A stretch of DNA of 64,000 nt, from contig NW_020290003.1 in the NCBI RefSeq assembly GCF_003144195.1, positions 186,001 through 250,000 on the forward strand. The letters run 5' to 3'. Within the stretch, counting starts at the first letter, position 1, and each line of letters starts with the position of its first letter. This document shows positions 34,760-46,100 of the stretch, piece after piece. The position numbers were made by a program, and so were the translations under genes. The stretch comes from Ceraceosorus guamensis (lineage: Eukaryota; Basidiomycota; Exobasidiomycetes; Ceraceosorales; Ceraceosoraceae). The notes under the pieces are model-generated. The model had not been told where the DNA came from. It ran no database searches and saw nothing but the letters and a program-made list of their open reading frames with translations.

Positions 34760-35626
34760 TTTTGATTGGCGAGCAAATCCTCAAGGTCTTGAGATGAGAT
34801 GAATGCGTCGACTTGGAGACGCTCTTGTAGTTCTTCGGCTGACCCGAATCAGGATGGCGGAGACTTGAGGGAGGGCCAGAGGGAAGCGAGCTGCTCCGTG
34901 CCTCTTTCGTGTTCAACAAGCTGATGATGAAGGGGTTCGAAGTGATTGGCGATTCATCGGTGATCACGTTTGAGCAACCTATTCATGGTCATGTGTACCG
35001 AAAGTCCAGAGTCAGAGAAGTCAATTGTTCGGGTGTTTACCCGAGCACGTGCGTGAATGCATGAGCTGCCTGCCGCGTCACCGTAGGAGATTCAGCGATC
35101 GAAGCTGCTGCATCACGGGCGTCCTACTGTATATGGCGAGCGCCCTATCACCCAGCCTGCGTCAGGTGCGTCGCACAGACGCGATGCGATAGATATATCC
35201 GCACGCACGCAAATATACAGGCTGCATCCCACATCGGTCAAGCATCACAGCCGAGTGAAAGACAGCCACGCCACGTGGCGTTGATCGTGCACAGGCCGGC
35301 CTGACCCCTAGCCCGACCCTCACATCGTGGTATGTTGATGGCGCGGACGCACACATATCGAGGCATTCATCCGCACTCTGGTAGCAATCTTCTTCGTCTC
35401 CAGACCCCTTTGACAGCATTGAGCTAGTCTGCGCAGCGTGACACACTTGCCGAGCGAAGCAGCGGCATCTACGAGACTGCAACGACGGCGATCGACCCAT
35501 TCTAAGGCCGGCTCAGAGTCAACGTAAAGGTGATCGACTAGGATCGCTCGAGTCAGGTAGACCACGCCGTTGTAGCTCCAGACTTTTAGCCACCTCAATT
35601 TCGCAATCGCTCGTGGGTTGCCCAGC
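34760..35626. promoter_or_regulatory. Shared divergent promoter region of VTC1 and V-ATPase E
   Basis: 867 bases between the two ATGs with no gene. It contains a TATATGG near 35130, a TATATCC near 35192 and a CACGTG near 35047. The arrangement could couple expression of two vacuolar-membrane components. Confidence 0.45.
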
Positions 35627-37039
35627 ATGTCTCGCCCACTCAACGACGACGAGGTGCTGACGGAGATGAAGAAGATGGTGAGTAGACCGGCGGGCTGCGT
35701 TACCTGTGGAGGGAATCAACAACGCTCAGGCGGAGGTGGCAGGGGCTCGCAGCACTTCCAAGGGAGGTGCTACCCCTAGCACACATGAGGACAGAGTAAC
35801 GTTGAGGAAGCGTGGATACAAGGAGATGGAGGCTCGAGCACAAGAGGACCAATTTGCTGCATGTTCGAACGCATGCTCTCAACCCTACCCCCGTCAGACG
35901 CGCGCGCTACATCCTGCTGAGACTCACCTCGGCGCGGTATCTTCTTATGACCGAACCCCTCTTACTTCTCCAGGTCGCCTTCATCAAGCAAGAAGCGATG
36001 GAAAAGGCTCGAGAAATCCAAGTGAAAGCTGACGAGGAGTTCGCGATCGAGAAGGTAAGCAAGGTGATCCGAAGATGTCCATTGAAACATTCCAAATTGA
36101 TCAGTCGCAAACATCTTTTGCGACCACCTTAGGCAAAGATCGTGCGCCAGGAAGCAATCTCAATCGAGTCTACGTACGAAAAGAAGGCTAAACAAGCTCA
36201 GACTGCTCAGAAAATGTGCGTAATGGTGCGGCTAGAGCGGGCAGCGAGAGGGAGGGGAGCGATTTTATGGAATAGGGGTGGAGAAGAGGAAAAGCCAAGC
36301 CGATCGCCCAGGACGATGCGACGAGAAGCAGCGTGACATCTGACCGCTCAAGCCTTTGGCTGTGCATGAGCCTGTGTGGAGGTGCCACTGCGAACACTCG
36401 CTGCTGCCAGGTTGCCGAACGTGGCCGCGCCGGAAGTATGCCCAGTCTGGCTGATGGCGCTCCTAACCTGACATTGTTCGATCTTCTTAAAGTGCCCAAT
36501 CCACATCGACGAACCAGTCCCGCTTGAAGATTCTGCAATCCAAAGAAGCGCACCTTCAAGAGCTGTTCGACGAAGCTCGAGGCAGATTGGTGGAGCTGTC
36601 TCGAGATCAAGAGAAGTATTCCAAACTTTTGCAAAATCTCATCTTGCAGGGTCTGTTGCAATTGGTGGAGCCAAAGGTATCCATTACTGCCAGGTCCACG
36701 GATGTGCAGATTGTTCAGCAGGCCGCTAAGCAGGCGGAGAAGCTTTACCAGGAGAAGACTGGCAAGAGCATTCAAACCAAGGTGGAGGAGGGTTTGTCAA
36801 AGGACAGGTGAGTTCAGCTGCTTTGCGGGAAGGTTGTTGATTCCGATGTCATGCTTAGCATGGCTTCTGGATATGTTTCGCCACCTAGCTCGGGCGGTAT
36901 CATGCTTGCCGGCCACGAGGGGCGTATCAAGATCAACAACACCCTTGATGAGAGGCTCAGACTTTGCGAAGAGCGCATGCTTCCAGAAATTGGTGCTAGC
37001 TGCTTTGGATCCAACCCTAACAGACGTTTTACCAACTAA
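35627..37039 (+). CDS. VMA4: V-type ATPase subunit E (peripheral stalk)
   Basis: Exons 35627-35677, 35974-36054, 36133-36215, 36493-36807 and 36859-37039 join in phase for 236 residues, the normal length of the family (yeast Vma4 is 233). Subunit E pairs with G to form the peripheral stalks that hold the V1 head against rotation, on vacuole and endosome membranes. Recognisable segments are MSRPLNDDEVLTEMKKM, VAFIKQEAMEKAREIQVKA, AKIVRQEAISIESTYEKK, SRLKILQSKEAHLQELFDEA, and the C-terminal KINNTLDERLRLCEERMLPE that is nearly invariant in E subunits. The long helical N-terminal half is a coiled coil. The first intron (296 nt) and third (277 nt) are longer than most introns in this window. Confidence 0.95.
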
Positions 37040-37556
37040 GTGAGCCTCAGTGTCCGCCTGCGACCAGGCTCGGAGGCACGCAAGCGCCCTCCCAGCCGTG
37101 CTCTGCTTCGCGCACGTCAGGTTCCGCTTCCAGCACTTGTACATGACCTTCCGACTAACGACTCCAGATTCTTTCAAATCCATCAAATCCGCATCGTGCG
37201 AAATCGGACTCCCAAGGTCTTACGTGCTCGCATCTTGACAAGCTGTAGATTTCGTCGAGACAGCGAACGCTCGGATCGGCCCGACCAGTCTACTCATCTT
37301 CCGCAGCATCCCTTTTCGACTGTGTTGGGCCGAGAAGCGCGGGCGCTTCATTCGCTTTCTTTGCAGGATATAAGCATCACGCTTTGGTAGACGTACAAGT
37401 ACAAGTAGACGCGAAGTGCGACTTGGCGCAGTGCATGATCTGTGCTCATGGCTGGCCCGCGTCCGACCGAAAGAAAACAGCGCGCGCAAACTTGACATGA
37501 CTGGCCGCGACCAGCCTGTTGGACGGTGTTACACTGAAGGCATTTTGAAGGCTGTG
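37040..37556. terminator. 3' region between convergent V-ATPase E and MIS18 genes
   Basis: A 517-base convergent spacer. No gene or clear repeat was seen beyond a short GTACAAGTACAAGTAG direct repeat near 37391-37406. Confidence 0.3.
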
Positions 37557-39391
37557 TCACCGGGCTCCATTCTCCTGAACCTGCTCACTCATCACGCTCC
37601 CCTCGCCTTCGGATGTGGAATGACTGCGAATAGTCCCGGCCTTTGGCCGTGCTGCCGAAGAGGCAGCTTGAACAGTGCTGGATTCGGAACGAGCGGAAGC
37701 TTGTTGCAAGGACTCCATCTGCCTCTCGAGCTTCACTAGACGCTCGCCTATACCCATCAAAAGCACTCGAATCTGAGCAAATGGACGTTTTCAAGAGAGT
37801 AAGCCTTTGACTGGCACGAATCGGATAAGATGACTGCACGCAATGGACTGATGCAAATGGACCGTCACGTCTGAACTCACTCGCTGATCGTCCCGACCAG
37901 GAGGCACGGGTGTCCTTGAAAAACCGGTTTGCGCTTGACCATGCCCCGCAGGACCATCAATGCCTGCGGCAACATTCGTCACTACCGGAGTCACGTATCG
38001 CCTGTTTGCGCCTCGCTCGACCGTATCGAAGACTTCGTTTGGTCCGATTTGTTCTCCATGTGTCGAAGCTAGCGCTGTGAGCGGCTCGGCCACAGGGGCC
38101 TCTGCGGTCAAGTCTCCTGCTTCTGCCTCGACAGAGTCTCGCTGAGGATGTCCATGAGCTGCGTTGGCTTGGCTTGTCCCGAGCTGATAGCTGCCAAGCG
38201 CCAAGCAGCACATGGCGTGAGCACTTGTGCTTGTAGACATGCGATCTGCCAGGCTTCTACTTACACGCGAACCTGAGTCACTTGAAAAGAATACGCATCT
38301 CGAAGATCGTCCAGTGCTCGAGAGGTGGTCCTGTACATTCGCCCTAGCGCGGCTCCGCATGAACAAGTAAACGAAGAGTAGGTTCTGCGGATCCAAGACA
38401 GCACTGTAGCGTGAGCAAGCGGTCCAGGAGATGCCGCTTCCTAAACATCCCATTCAATGCTACTCACGAGCCAACGTCGAGCCCTCCTTCGGTCGAGGTG
38501 ATAAAAGTCCTATCCACGACGACTTCGTCAGTTGCAGCTGGAGGAAACATGATGAGTAGAGCTCGTCAGTCGCCTGCAGGACTCATAGCCGGTAGCACGT
38601 TGCGTCCCACATGCTGAGCTGTGCGTGAGCTTCTAGTCGCGGCACTCACAGGACAAAACCAGAAGTCCAAGCTCCCTCTGAGCAGCCACCCAAGAAAAGC
38701 TGTCACCCAGCACCACGCCGCAAGCGTCGCATTGGAAGACAAGCAAAGGACTGTCCTCCCCTTCCTCTGGTTCTCTCGACTCCCTCTGCTCTTCCTCCCG
38801 CTCCTCCTCATCCGCCACGACAGACTCCGCAAGTGCATGTCGCAAAGGCGCTCCTTCGGTTATCGCTCCATTCGTGTGCCCTGATCGGTACCCGCCACGA
38901 AGAAAATCCAACCGACGGTTGGTGGGCGGTGGATCTGGCGAGAGGATGCCAGATCCAGGGACAGGGGTTGAGTATTCCCTCTTTACGGCAGGACTTTCGA
39001 GCGGCATTGGGCTAGGTCTGGGAGATGGCGAAGGTAAAGCGGGTGGACCCATTGGGATTCTGGAAGAAGAAGCAGAGGCAGCAGGACGATCTGTCAAGCC
39101 TTGACTCCAATCTTCCTGCTCATCTCCTGGACCAGATCTTCTGGCCTGTCCATACCTCCTCCTCTTGCTCATCCTCTCGTCCGTCCTAGCTTGTTGGATG
39201 TGTCTCGGAAGCGCAGGGGGTCTCATCAGCCCGGCACTCTCGTCTCGATCTGATCGTGCCCTCAGCACCGAGGAGACCTCCACGACAGGGGATTCGCCCG
39301 GGCTCGATGTGGACCTGACAGAAGCCCTGTGTGCGTTTGCTCGTGGGTGCGCTGCGTCCAGCTCGTCGGGTGAGGAAGAGGCGCGCGACAT
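37557..39391 (-). CDS. MIS18: Mis18-family centromere protein
   Basis: Exons 39391-38650, 38537-38468, 38403-37881 and 37772-37557 close in phase for 516 residues. Mis18 proteins prime centromeres for CENP-A loading. Evidence is the first half of the Mis18/yippee-like zinc domain at residues 229-280: PLLVFQCDACGVVLGDSFSW, then LGLLVL, EVVVDRTFITS, EGGLDVGS. This lines up closely with human MIS18A (VFQCSECRRPLGDSLTW, LLLR, NVSVD). The last exon is a predicted coiled coil (GERLVKLERQMESLQQ), as in other Mis18 proteins, which oligomerise through C-terminal helices. The N-terminal 220 residues are disordered and Ser/Pro/Arg-rich. The second CxxC expected about 18 residues after EGGLDVGS is not visible; the start of exon 3 is the weakest boundary (an alternative acceptor at 38436 is also in frame). 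Confidence 0.75.
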
Positions 39392-39660
39392 TCGGACGCA
39401 CGCTGTAGATCGACGTTGATGCCAGACCTGAAGCCTGCCTGCTGTGGATGAGCTCGTCGAGAAGGCCCAGGGGAAAGGGCAGGGGTCGAGAGGTCGGCAG
39501 CGAAATGTGCGAGAGCGCTACCTCATAGCTGCAACATGCAGATGTAGATTCACGATTGCTCCCCAACGAAAGAGTCCCACGCGCAGCACATTCGCGATTG
39601 GAGCGTTTGCATGGTACGAGCTTGAGAACGGGACATACCTAGGTATATGCATACATATAT

Positions 39661-39684
39661 AATCACGAGTCACGAGTCACGACT
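39661..39684. repeat. Tandem TCACGAG repeat
   Basis: Three consecutive 7-base units of TCACGAG/TCACGAC. It is the clearest copy of a motif family found in many intergenic gaps of this window. Confidence 0.8.
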
Positions 39685-39872
39685 GTGGGTACCAATTTAC
39701 CCGCCAGCCGCCGCGCATTACGCGACGCGTCGTAGCGGGGTTCATTGTAGCGATTTTGCAGCGCATGATCGACTGACTATGCCTACATTCAAATCGACGA
39801 TCCTCGAGCGCAAGTGACACCTCCCTATTGACGTTCTCGACGACGCAAATAGGGTCATCAGACGCTCGAGTC

Positions 39873-39914
39873 CTCGCTACACACGTAGCGAGTGACTAGT
39901 GCACACGAAGTGTG
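39873..39914. other. Two adjacent inverted repeats (structured element)
   Basis: CTCGCTAC-ACAC-GTAGCGAG is a perfect 8-bp stem with a 4-base loop at 39873-39892. CACAC-GAA-GTGTG follows as a 5-bp stem at 39902-39914. Directly after comes GGCTCGATTCC, which resembles a Pol III B-box, and TAGCGAGTGAC inside the first hairpin resembles an A-box, but no acceptor stem pairs. It could be a degenerate tRNA-derived sequence or an RNA 3'-end structure. Confidence 0.5.
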
Positions 39915-40130
39915 GGCTCGATTCCGCACCACGAAGATCACATTGCGATCAAACCTCTCATTGCTGCAACGCCGTCGAACAGCTCTTCTCACTGTTGGAC
40001 GTCTCAGTCTGCCAATTTCCGAGCGCAAGCATTGAACGTGTGCCAGTATGGCTGAGCAATTCCGAGGCAAATTTAGACTACTAATATGTACAATGGATCA
40101 AAATTGGGTGCGCAATGACGAGACTGCCAT

Positions 40131-43100
40131 TTAGCTTTGGTGCTGAGCATTGTACGCTCTGACAACTCTCGAGATGGATGAGAAGAGGAATGAACGAGCG
40201 CCTAGGACAACGTCACGGGATTGGAGGAGGTGCAGGCGTAAGTGACTCGTTTGCATTAGCTTGCACCACACGCGAAGGGCTAACTTACCCGCTTCGGGCA
40301 ACTTGAGGAAGGGACCAGCTACATTGTTGCGCAACGTCAGCGCAATCCCGTCAGACTCGAGAGATATGCTGGCGAGGTCGCTAAGAGGCACCTCCCACGC
40401 CACTTTCATGCGGAGCGTTCGAATGAACACTACGTGGTTTATAAAGCTCTCCAAGATCAGCTACAAATCCAGATAAGAACCCAAAGATGGCCTGACGACT
40501 CACAGATACGTGTCAGTGTGACCATGATAACGCCGTCTCTCTCCGGCTGAGGGTTGGCTTGACCCTGTGCCTGACCCAGATCCACATGGCATACATAAGA
40601 CTCCCGATAGAGTCTCCCATCGTCGACACAGCGCAGCCAGGTCTGACCAAGCGCTTCTCTGGCGGTATATGGACGAACCTGCAGAGGGAAGCGGTCGAGC
40701 CTAGGTGAGCTCAAGCGCACAGGGATGAGCATCTTGCTGGCACTGGGGTGACTCACGATACCATCAGCTGCAATGAACCGCGGCAAGCGAACGCGGTCGA
40801 TCTCGTTCTGGTCGAAAACCACAGTAGTATTCCGCACACCTTCAGTCAGGTTGCTGTCAAGCGTTGTTTTCAGGTGAGCGCACGTCTTTGAAGGATGTGG
40901 AGCAGCGCAGAACTCACGAAGCGAAATCGAATGTACCAACAAGCGGCTTAGTCACAAGCCCGACAGAGCCAGCTAGCAAGCCACGTGCAAATCCTACTGC
41001 TCCACCGCGCTCAGCACCCTCGATAGGTTTGAGCGCAACACCGCTAAGACCGCTGGCAATGCTCGTGAAGAAGGCGCTTGCGCCGGATGAAAGACCGTAG
41101 AGGGCATGTTTGGGTTTGTTGCGGAAGCGCGTCATTCGGCGACGACTCTGGAATTCTGGATCCATCGTAGCAGCAGCGAGGCCCTTTCCTATCGAGCCTG
41201 TCACCTTGCTCATGGAGTCTGAGACACCAAACACGGCTCCTTTTGCGAAAGCCGAAGCGCCTCGTACGAGCCCCATTCCGAGTTCTCGATTGCCGTGCAT
41301 GACAAGACCTTGGTAGGGCTCGTACCACAGGGCAACGAACCCACCCGAAACGTTGTTGAACAGCCCGACCGGATTGCCGATGACGTCGAGCGATCCCATG
41401 ACGCGGTAGAGCTGGCCGACCAAGGCTTGTGTGTAGTGCGTCGTTAGACGAGCTTGGAGGTCCGCGGAGGACAGGCGCACATTTTCCAACACGAGGGCGT
41501 TGAGTCGAATTGGCGCCTCATTGAGGTTCCCGAGGGCCATAGAGATGGCGTTGATGGCAAACAGCACCGGATTGCGACTGCCCACCCTTTCATCAGAGCG
41601 GTCAGTGCGCATGTCAGTGCGCATGAAACTCAAGTTGATGGCGAGCGGCTGCAGGTGAAGGACCTCAAAGTACGTGTCGGCAGGCTGGTGAAGCGTTCCA
41701 GAGGGCTCGGGGACCTCTCGAGGGTCCTCGACGAAGTCGCTCTCAAGAGCAGCATCTTTTTGCCATGAAGCACCCTGCAGCTTGGAGAAATCGATGAGGG
41801 CGAACAGGAAGTCCTCGTCGAGCTCGACGCTGATCTCTTGAAGCAGCGCACTTGCATACTTGACGATGCTCGCACCATGCGTTTCATCCGTGCTTTGAAT
41901 CCACGAGAGCTGCAGAACTGGATGCTGATCTAGCTCCTTGCCTTCGCGCAGCACCGCAGGATACAGAACGATTGGGAACAAGCCGCCGAAAAGCTGATTA
42001 TCCACCTGTATCCACTTGCATACCACTCCAATAGAAGTTGCTTTCTCCGACTGATTGTAATGGAATTCCAGGCCGCGGAATGAAACATATGCAAGTTCTT
42101 GCACCGATCGATTGATGACCGAAATGCCGACACCTTCGAACTCGACATTAAAGACCATAGTGATCTTACTGTCTACGTCGACAGCTTCAAAGCCTCCATC
42201 GCGACCTGTGCTGCTGACTGTGTCGGTGCGGGAGAACGTAGAATTTTGACGCTTGAGGCGGAAGCCACTCTTCTCTTCGGTCCAGGGGCTTAAGACTAGC
42301 GTCTGCGTCGCGCCATCTGCGCGAACGTCAAGTGCAATCACCCGGCTGCCGCGTCCATCAGTGCTTGGGAACTTGAAGGGCATGAGGGTACCAATCTCCA
42401 GAACATTTACGCTGCGTTCTCGCCCATTAGCAACAAGCTTGATGAGCTTGTTCGGGAGGGCCGGGAAATCCCATGCGTACTTCATCTTGGAGCGTGGTTT
42501 CAGCTCATAGCGCTTGCCCACTGCCTCGTCCTTATCCCCGTTGCGCTCATCGGAGCGCTCGGTAGCTTGCATGAATGTCACAACGTAGTCAGACTCATTT
42601 CGAAGCATGAAAGGCCATTGCCCGCGTTCCATCGAGAGCGAGATGAAGATGGTCGGACCCTCGAGCATGACTTCGGCCTTTATGAGGTGTTGGTGGTCGC
42701 CGGCCTTGGCGATGCGCAAGTGCACGCTGCCAATGTCCTCGATGTTGAATGGAGCAGTCCACTTGTTGTTGAGCCCCGGATAGGCAAGAGTCATTTGCTT
42801 CGACGCTCCAACACGCAAGAAGTGAAGAGGCACTCGCCGACCAGCCTCAACTGTGACGGAGTCTGCTGCTCCAGGCTCACGCAGATTGAGGGTTTCGCCA
42901 AGATTGTTGCGCACCAAGTACCGCGGTGTGAGCTTGACAACCTTACTCAGCTTGAACTTGCCGAGCCCGTCCTGAATATTGAGTCCCAAATGGATTTCTT
43001 CGTTACGAGACGCTGAAGGGATGACCACCTCGCTATCAGAGCCTATAGCTTCGAATGAGAGTGGCTTTGACCAGGAAGAATCACCCACTCGAAGTAGAAC

Positions 43101-46100
43101 TCGATTTCGACGGTCATTCGAATTGTGAGAGAACAGGAAAGGATCGGGATGCTTTCGCACCTCTGACACTTCTCCTTGCTCTTGTCCAGCAACGAGCTTC
43201 GCGCCGCCAATCCAGCTTTTGGTCTTGAGAGCGAACGGTAGGCCCGTCTGATTGATGAAGATGTAAGGTGCAAATATGGAGACTTTGAAGGCTCCGCCAG
43301 AGTCGGGATACTTCGAGTAGTGGAGGCGCAAGTTGAGTTTCAAATTCTCGGCATCGGCCAGAGTCATCGTCTTCTCAACTGGGAAGTCGTCCCCATTATC
43401 CGTCGCAATGATGGCGAACTCGCTTGGAGAGAAGACCGAAGACTGAATGTCCACACTTAGCAGCAGAAGGTGTGAGGTCTCGACCACGTGGATGGGAGAA
43501 GTGCCTCCTTTGCGCAGGAAGCTGTTCCAGTTGTGGTTCAAGTTGCGGTCGAAGATTCTGTACTGGATGTCGTACGGCAGCAAGTTCTCCACCTCGACCG
43601 GTGCCCTAAGACGCAGCGTCAAGCGAGGGTACGCCCGGGACAATGCATCCTGCTTTTCGGTGATCGCAAAGCACTGGAAGCGGAACGGAGCCTCACCCTC
43701 GTGCAAAGCGTCGCAGCTCACTATCCGAGTAGATTTCTTGACCAGTTCTTGCCAATTGAATGCTTCGTTTGACCACCCGTACTCAAAGCCGGGATCCGGG
43801 CGCAGACGGATGCGATTATGATACGCTGCCTCTATGGGGACAGGGCAATCTTCACCAGGAGCAAGCTGCCGGACTCCACCCTGAGTTGGCTCTCCATCGG
43901 ATCCTAGCACAACAAACTCTACGGGCACCATTGTCCGATTCTCAATGTTGAAGCTTGAGCGGAAGGTGACGACCTTGACATTATCCACGAGCTTGACGTC
44001 ACAGAGCATGCGATGTGCTACCTTTTCCACCTTTGGATGCAGGGTAATCAGTGATTCGCCCTCCCGATCGACACTAACGTGCTTGATACGCTCCCAGGGC
44101 ATGCCTTCCACTTGAAGGGAGAGCATATTGCCGCCAGACTGCATGACGTGCTCTCGCATCGCCTTCCAGTCGTCAAACCGCCACGGAGTATCCGAACCAT
44201 CTTCTAGGCGGTGTGGAGAAGCTTTGACACGGCGATCCTCGTGCTCCGCCCAGAGCGTGATGCGATAGCCCGTCCGGTTCCGAACGAGGAACGGCGCCTG
44301 GCTTTCCCTCAAGACGCTCGTGGTCGCAGTATTTGCGCTGGCCGATGCGTTGCTGAGCTTCTTCTGTTCCTCCGCCATGATGGCCGCAGTGGTCATTGCG
44401 GTCTCGATCAGCGTCGTAGTGACGTTGACCTCGAGACGCTTCTTCGACGACACGGTCATCGTAGTGGTGCCATTGACTGAATCCATGCCAAAGTCGACGA
44501 CCCAAGGATCGATCAAGGGTTCCCAATGAGACCGTGACAGGTTGTTATAGTTGACGTGCATGCCAATCGAAGTCCTGACCCGCATCTCTGAAGACCAATC
44601 GCGGACATTGACCGAGAATTTGCGGAGGTTGAGGTCCAGCATGGGTAGACTGTGCATGTCACCTATGAGAATCAGCTGCAAGCCTGCCACATCTGCTTTG
44701 AGAAGCTCTTTGGCAACGATCAATTCTGCCTCGGAGGGCCGCTCGTCGTCGTGGGAAGTATTGCGAGCCGAGGCGCTGCTGGAACGCCCTCGAGGCTCAA
44801 CAACTTTCGTCGACTCGTTCAGCGAGATATTTCCGCTCATCGCAGAAGCTTCTCTGCGGGAGGCGGAATTCTGCTTTCCATCCTGATTCGCACCAAAGCT
44901 ATTGCTTTGATTCGAGAGCTCAATAGCTTTGTTCACAACACTCGAAATGAGCATGATGTCTTTAAAGGAGACGCGAAGCACAAGGGGCTCGACGTCAACC
45001 TCAATACTGGTGACTTGACGGGAGCCAGACCCCCGGCTGTCGAGAGAGAGCGTGAGGTCGAAATTATCGAGGAATCGAAGGGAGTCCTTTGGTCGGTCCA
45101 TGCGGCACATGAACATCCCGAATTGATCGACCTTCAGAGCCAAGATGGCTTGCTGAGACACTAAAATCTGCCGAATGGACAGGACAATTGCTTCCGAGTC
45201 TGTGCGCTCCGGTGCAGCGAGCAGAATGATTGTAGGGTCCACCACATTGACCCGGAATGCGATTGCTGAGCCTCCATCAGCTGGCTCTGACCCTCCCGAT
45301 GCCGACTGTTGCGCAGTTTTGGAAGGCGCGCTCTTCTTGGTAGGTGCCCTCTGTTGGCTTCTGACCGCAGAAGTGCTTTTACGCGCGCTGTTGGAGTCGC
45401 TATTGGCACCCGCGATGTCGTCCTGCATTTGCGTGTCGGCTTCGTTGAAAGCGCTCGTGAAAAAGTTTACGAGCGCGAAGAGGGGATCCAAGGAGAAGAT
45501 GATCTTAGGACTGTCGACGGTAACCAAAGCAAGAGCTCCTCTATCGGACTGATTGCCGCTTTGCGTGTAGGACAGCATGAACTGGTGACCGTCATGTCGG
45601 ACAGCTGGAATGATCTCGCGGAATTTGGTGCCTTTGTCAGGCCTTGTGTCGGACACGGTGAAAGATTTGAGCGCAACTTCGGCCTCAAGTGAGGAGTCAG
45701 AGAGCACCTTGAGCTTGACGGCTGACTGATTCAGTGAGAATTTTGCGAGACTTGCGTTTTGCAAAGTGTCTTGAGCAGTCGCTCCAGAGCTAAACAACTC
45801 AAGTCCGATGGCGCGCACATTGAAAAGCATGTCGAGGCTAGTGCGAAGCAGAACACCATTTCCATCAGAGTCATGAGCTACGACGCCCAATTCTGGCAGC
45901 ATGTCGACGCCCGGGCCGGCGGAGCTTGGAGTTGATGCTGCTGGCACTTGGCGAACGCTGCTGGCTGACGTCGATGGTATGGACGATACGGCTTGATCGT
46001 TGTCAGCATCGTCATCCTCGTCAAGTGCGAAAGCTCGAGGGATCGCTTGGGTGAGCGCCATGATGAAGCCGTACTGCTGCTCCGTGAGTTTAATCTGAAC

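Larger units (their letters stand above)
39392..40130. other. Intergenic region with strong repeats and hairpins
   Basis: 739 bases between the MIS18 start and the VPS13 stop, both minus strand. It carries a TATACATATATA element near 39650, an AATCACGAGT-type triple repeat at 39661-39684 and two adjacent hairpins at 39873-39914 (listed separately). No gene was found. Confidence 0.5.

Noticed and set aside
39885-39930. Candidate tRNA gene
   Set aside because: A-box and B-box words are present but too close together. Position 54 of the T-loop is atypical and no acceptor stem pairs.
40430-40460. Nearer acceptor (TTTGTAG) for VPS13 exon 7
   Set aside because: It shifts the frame and loses the conserved PH-like region. 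The acceptor at 40430 restores [15 protein letters not shown] in frame.
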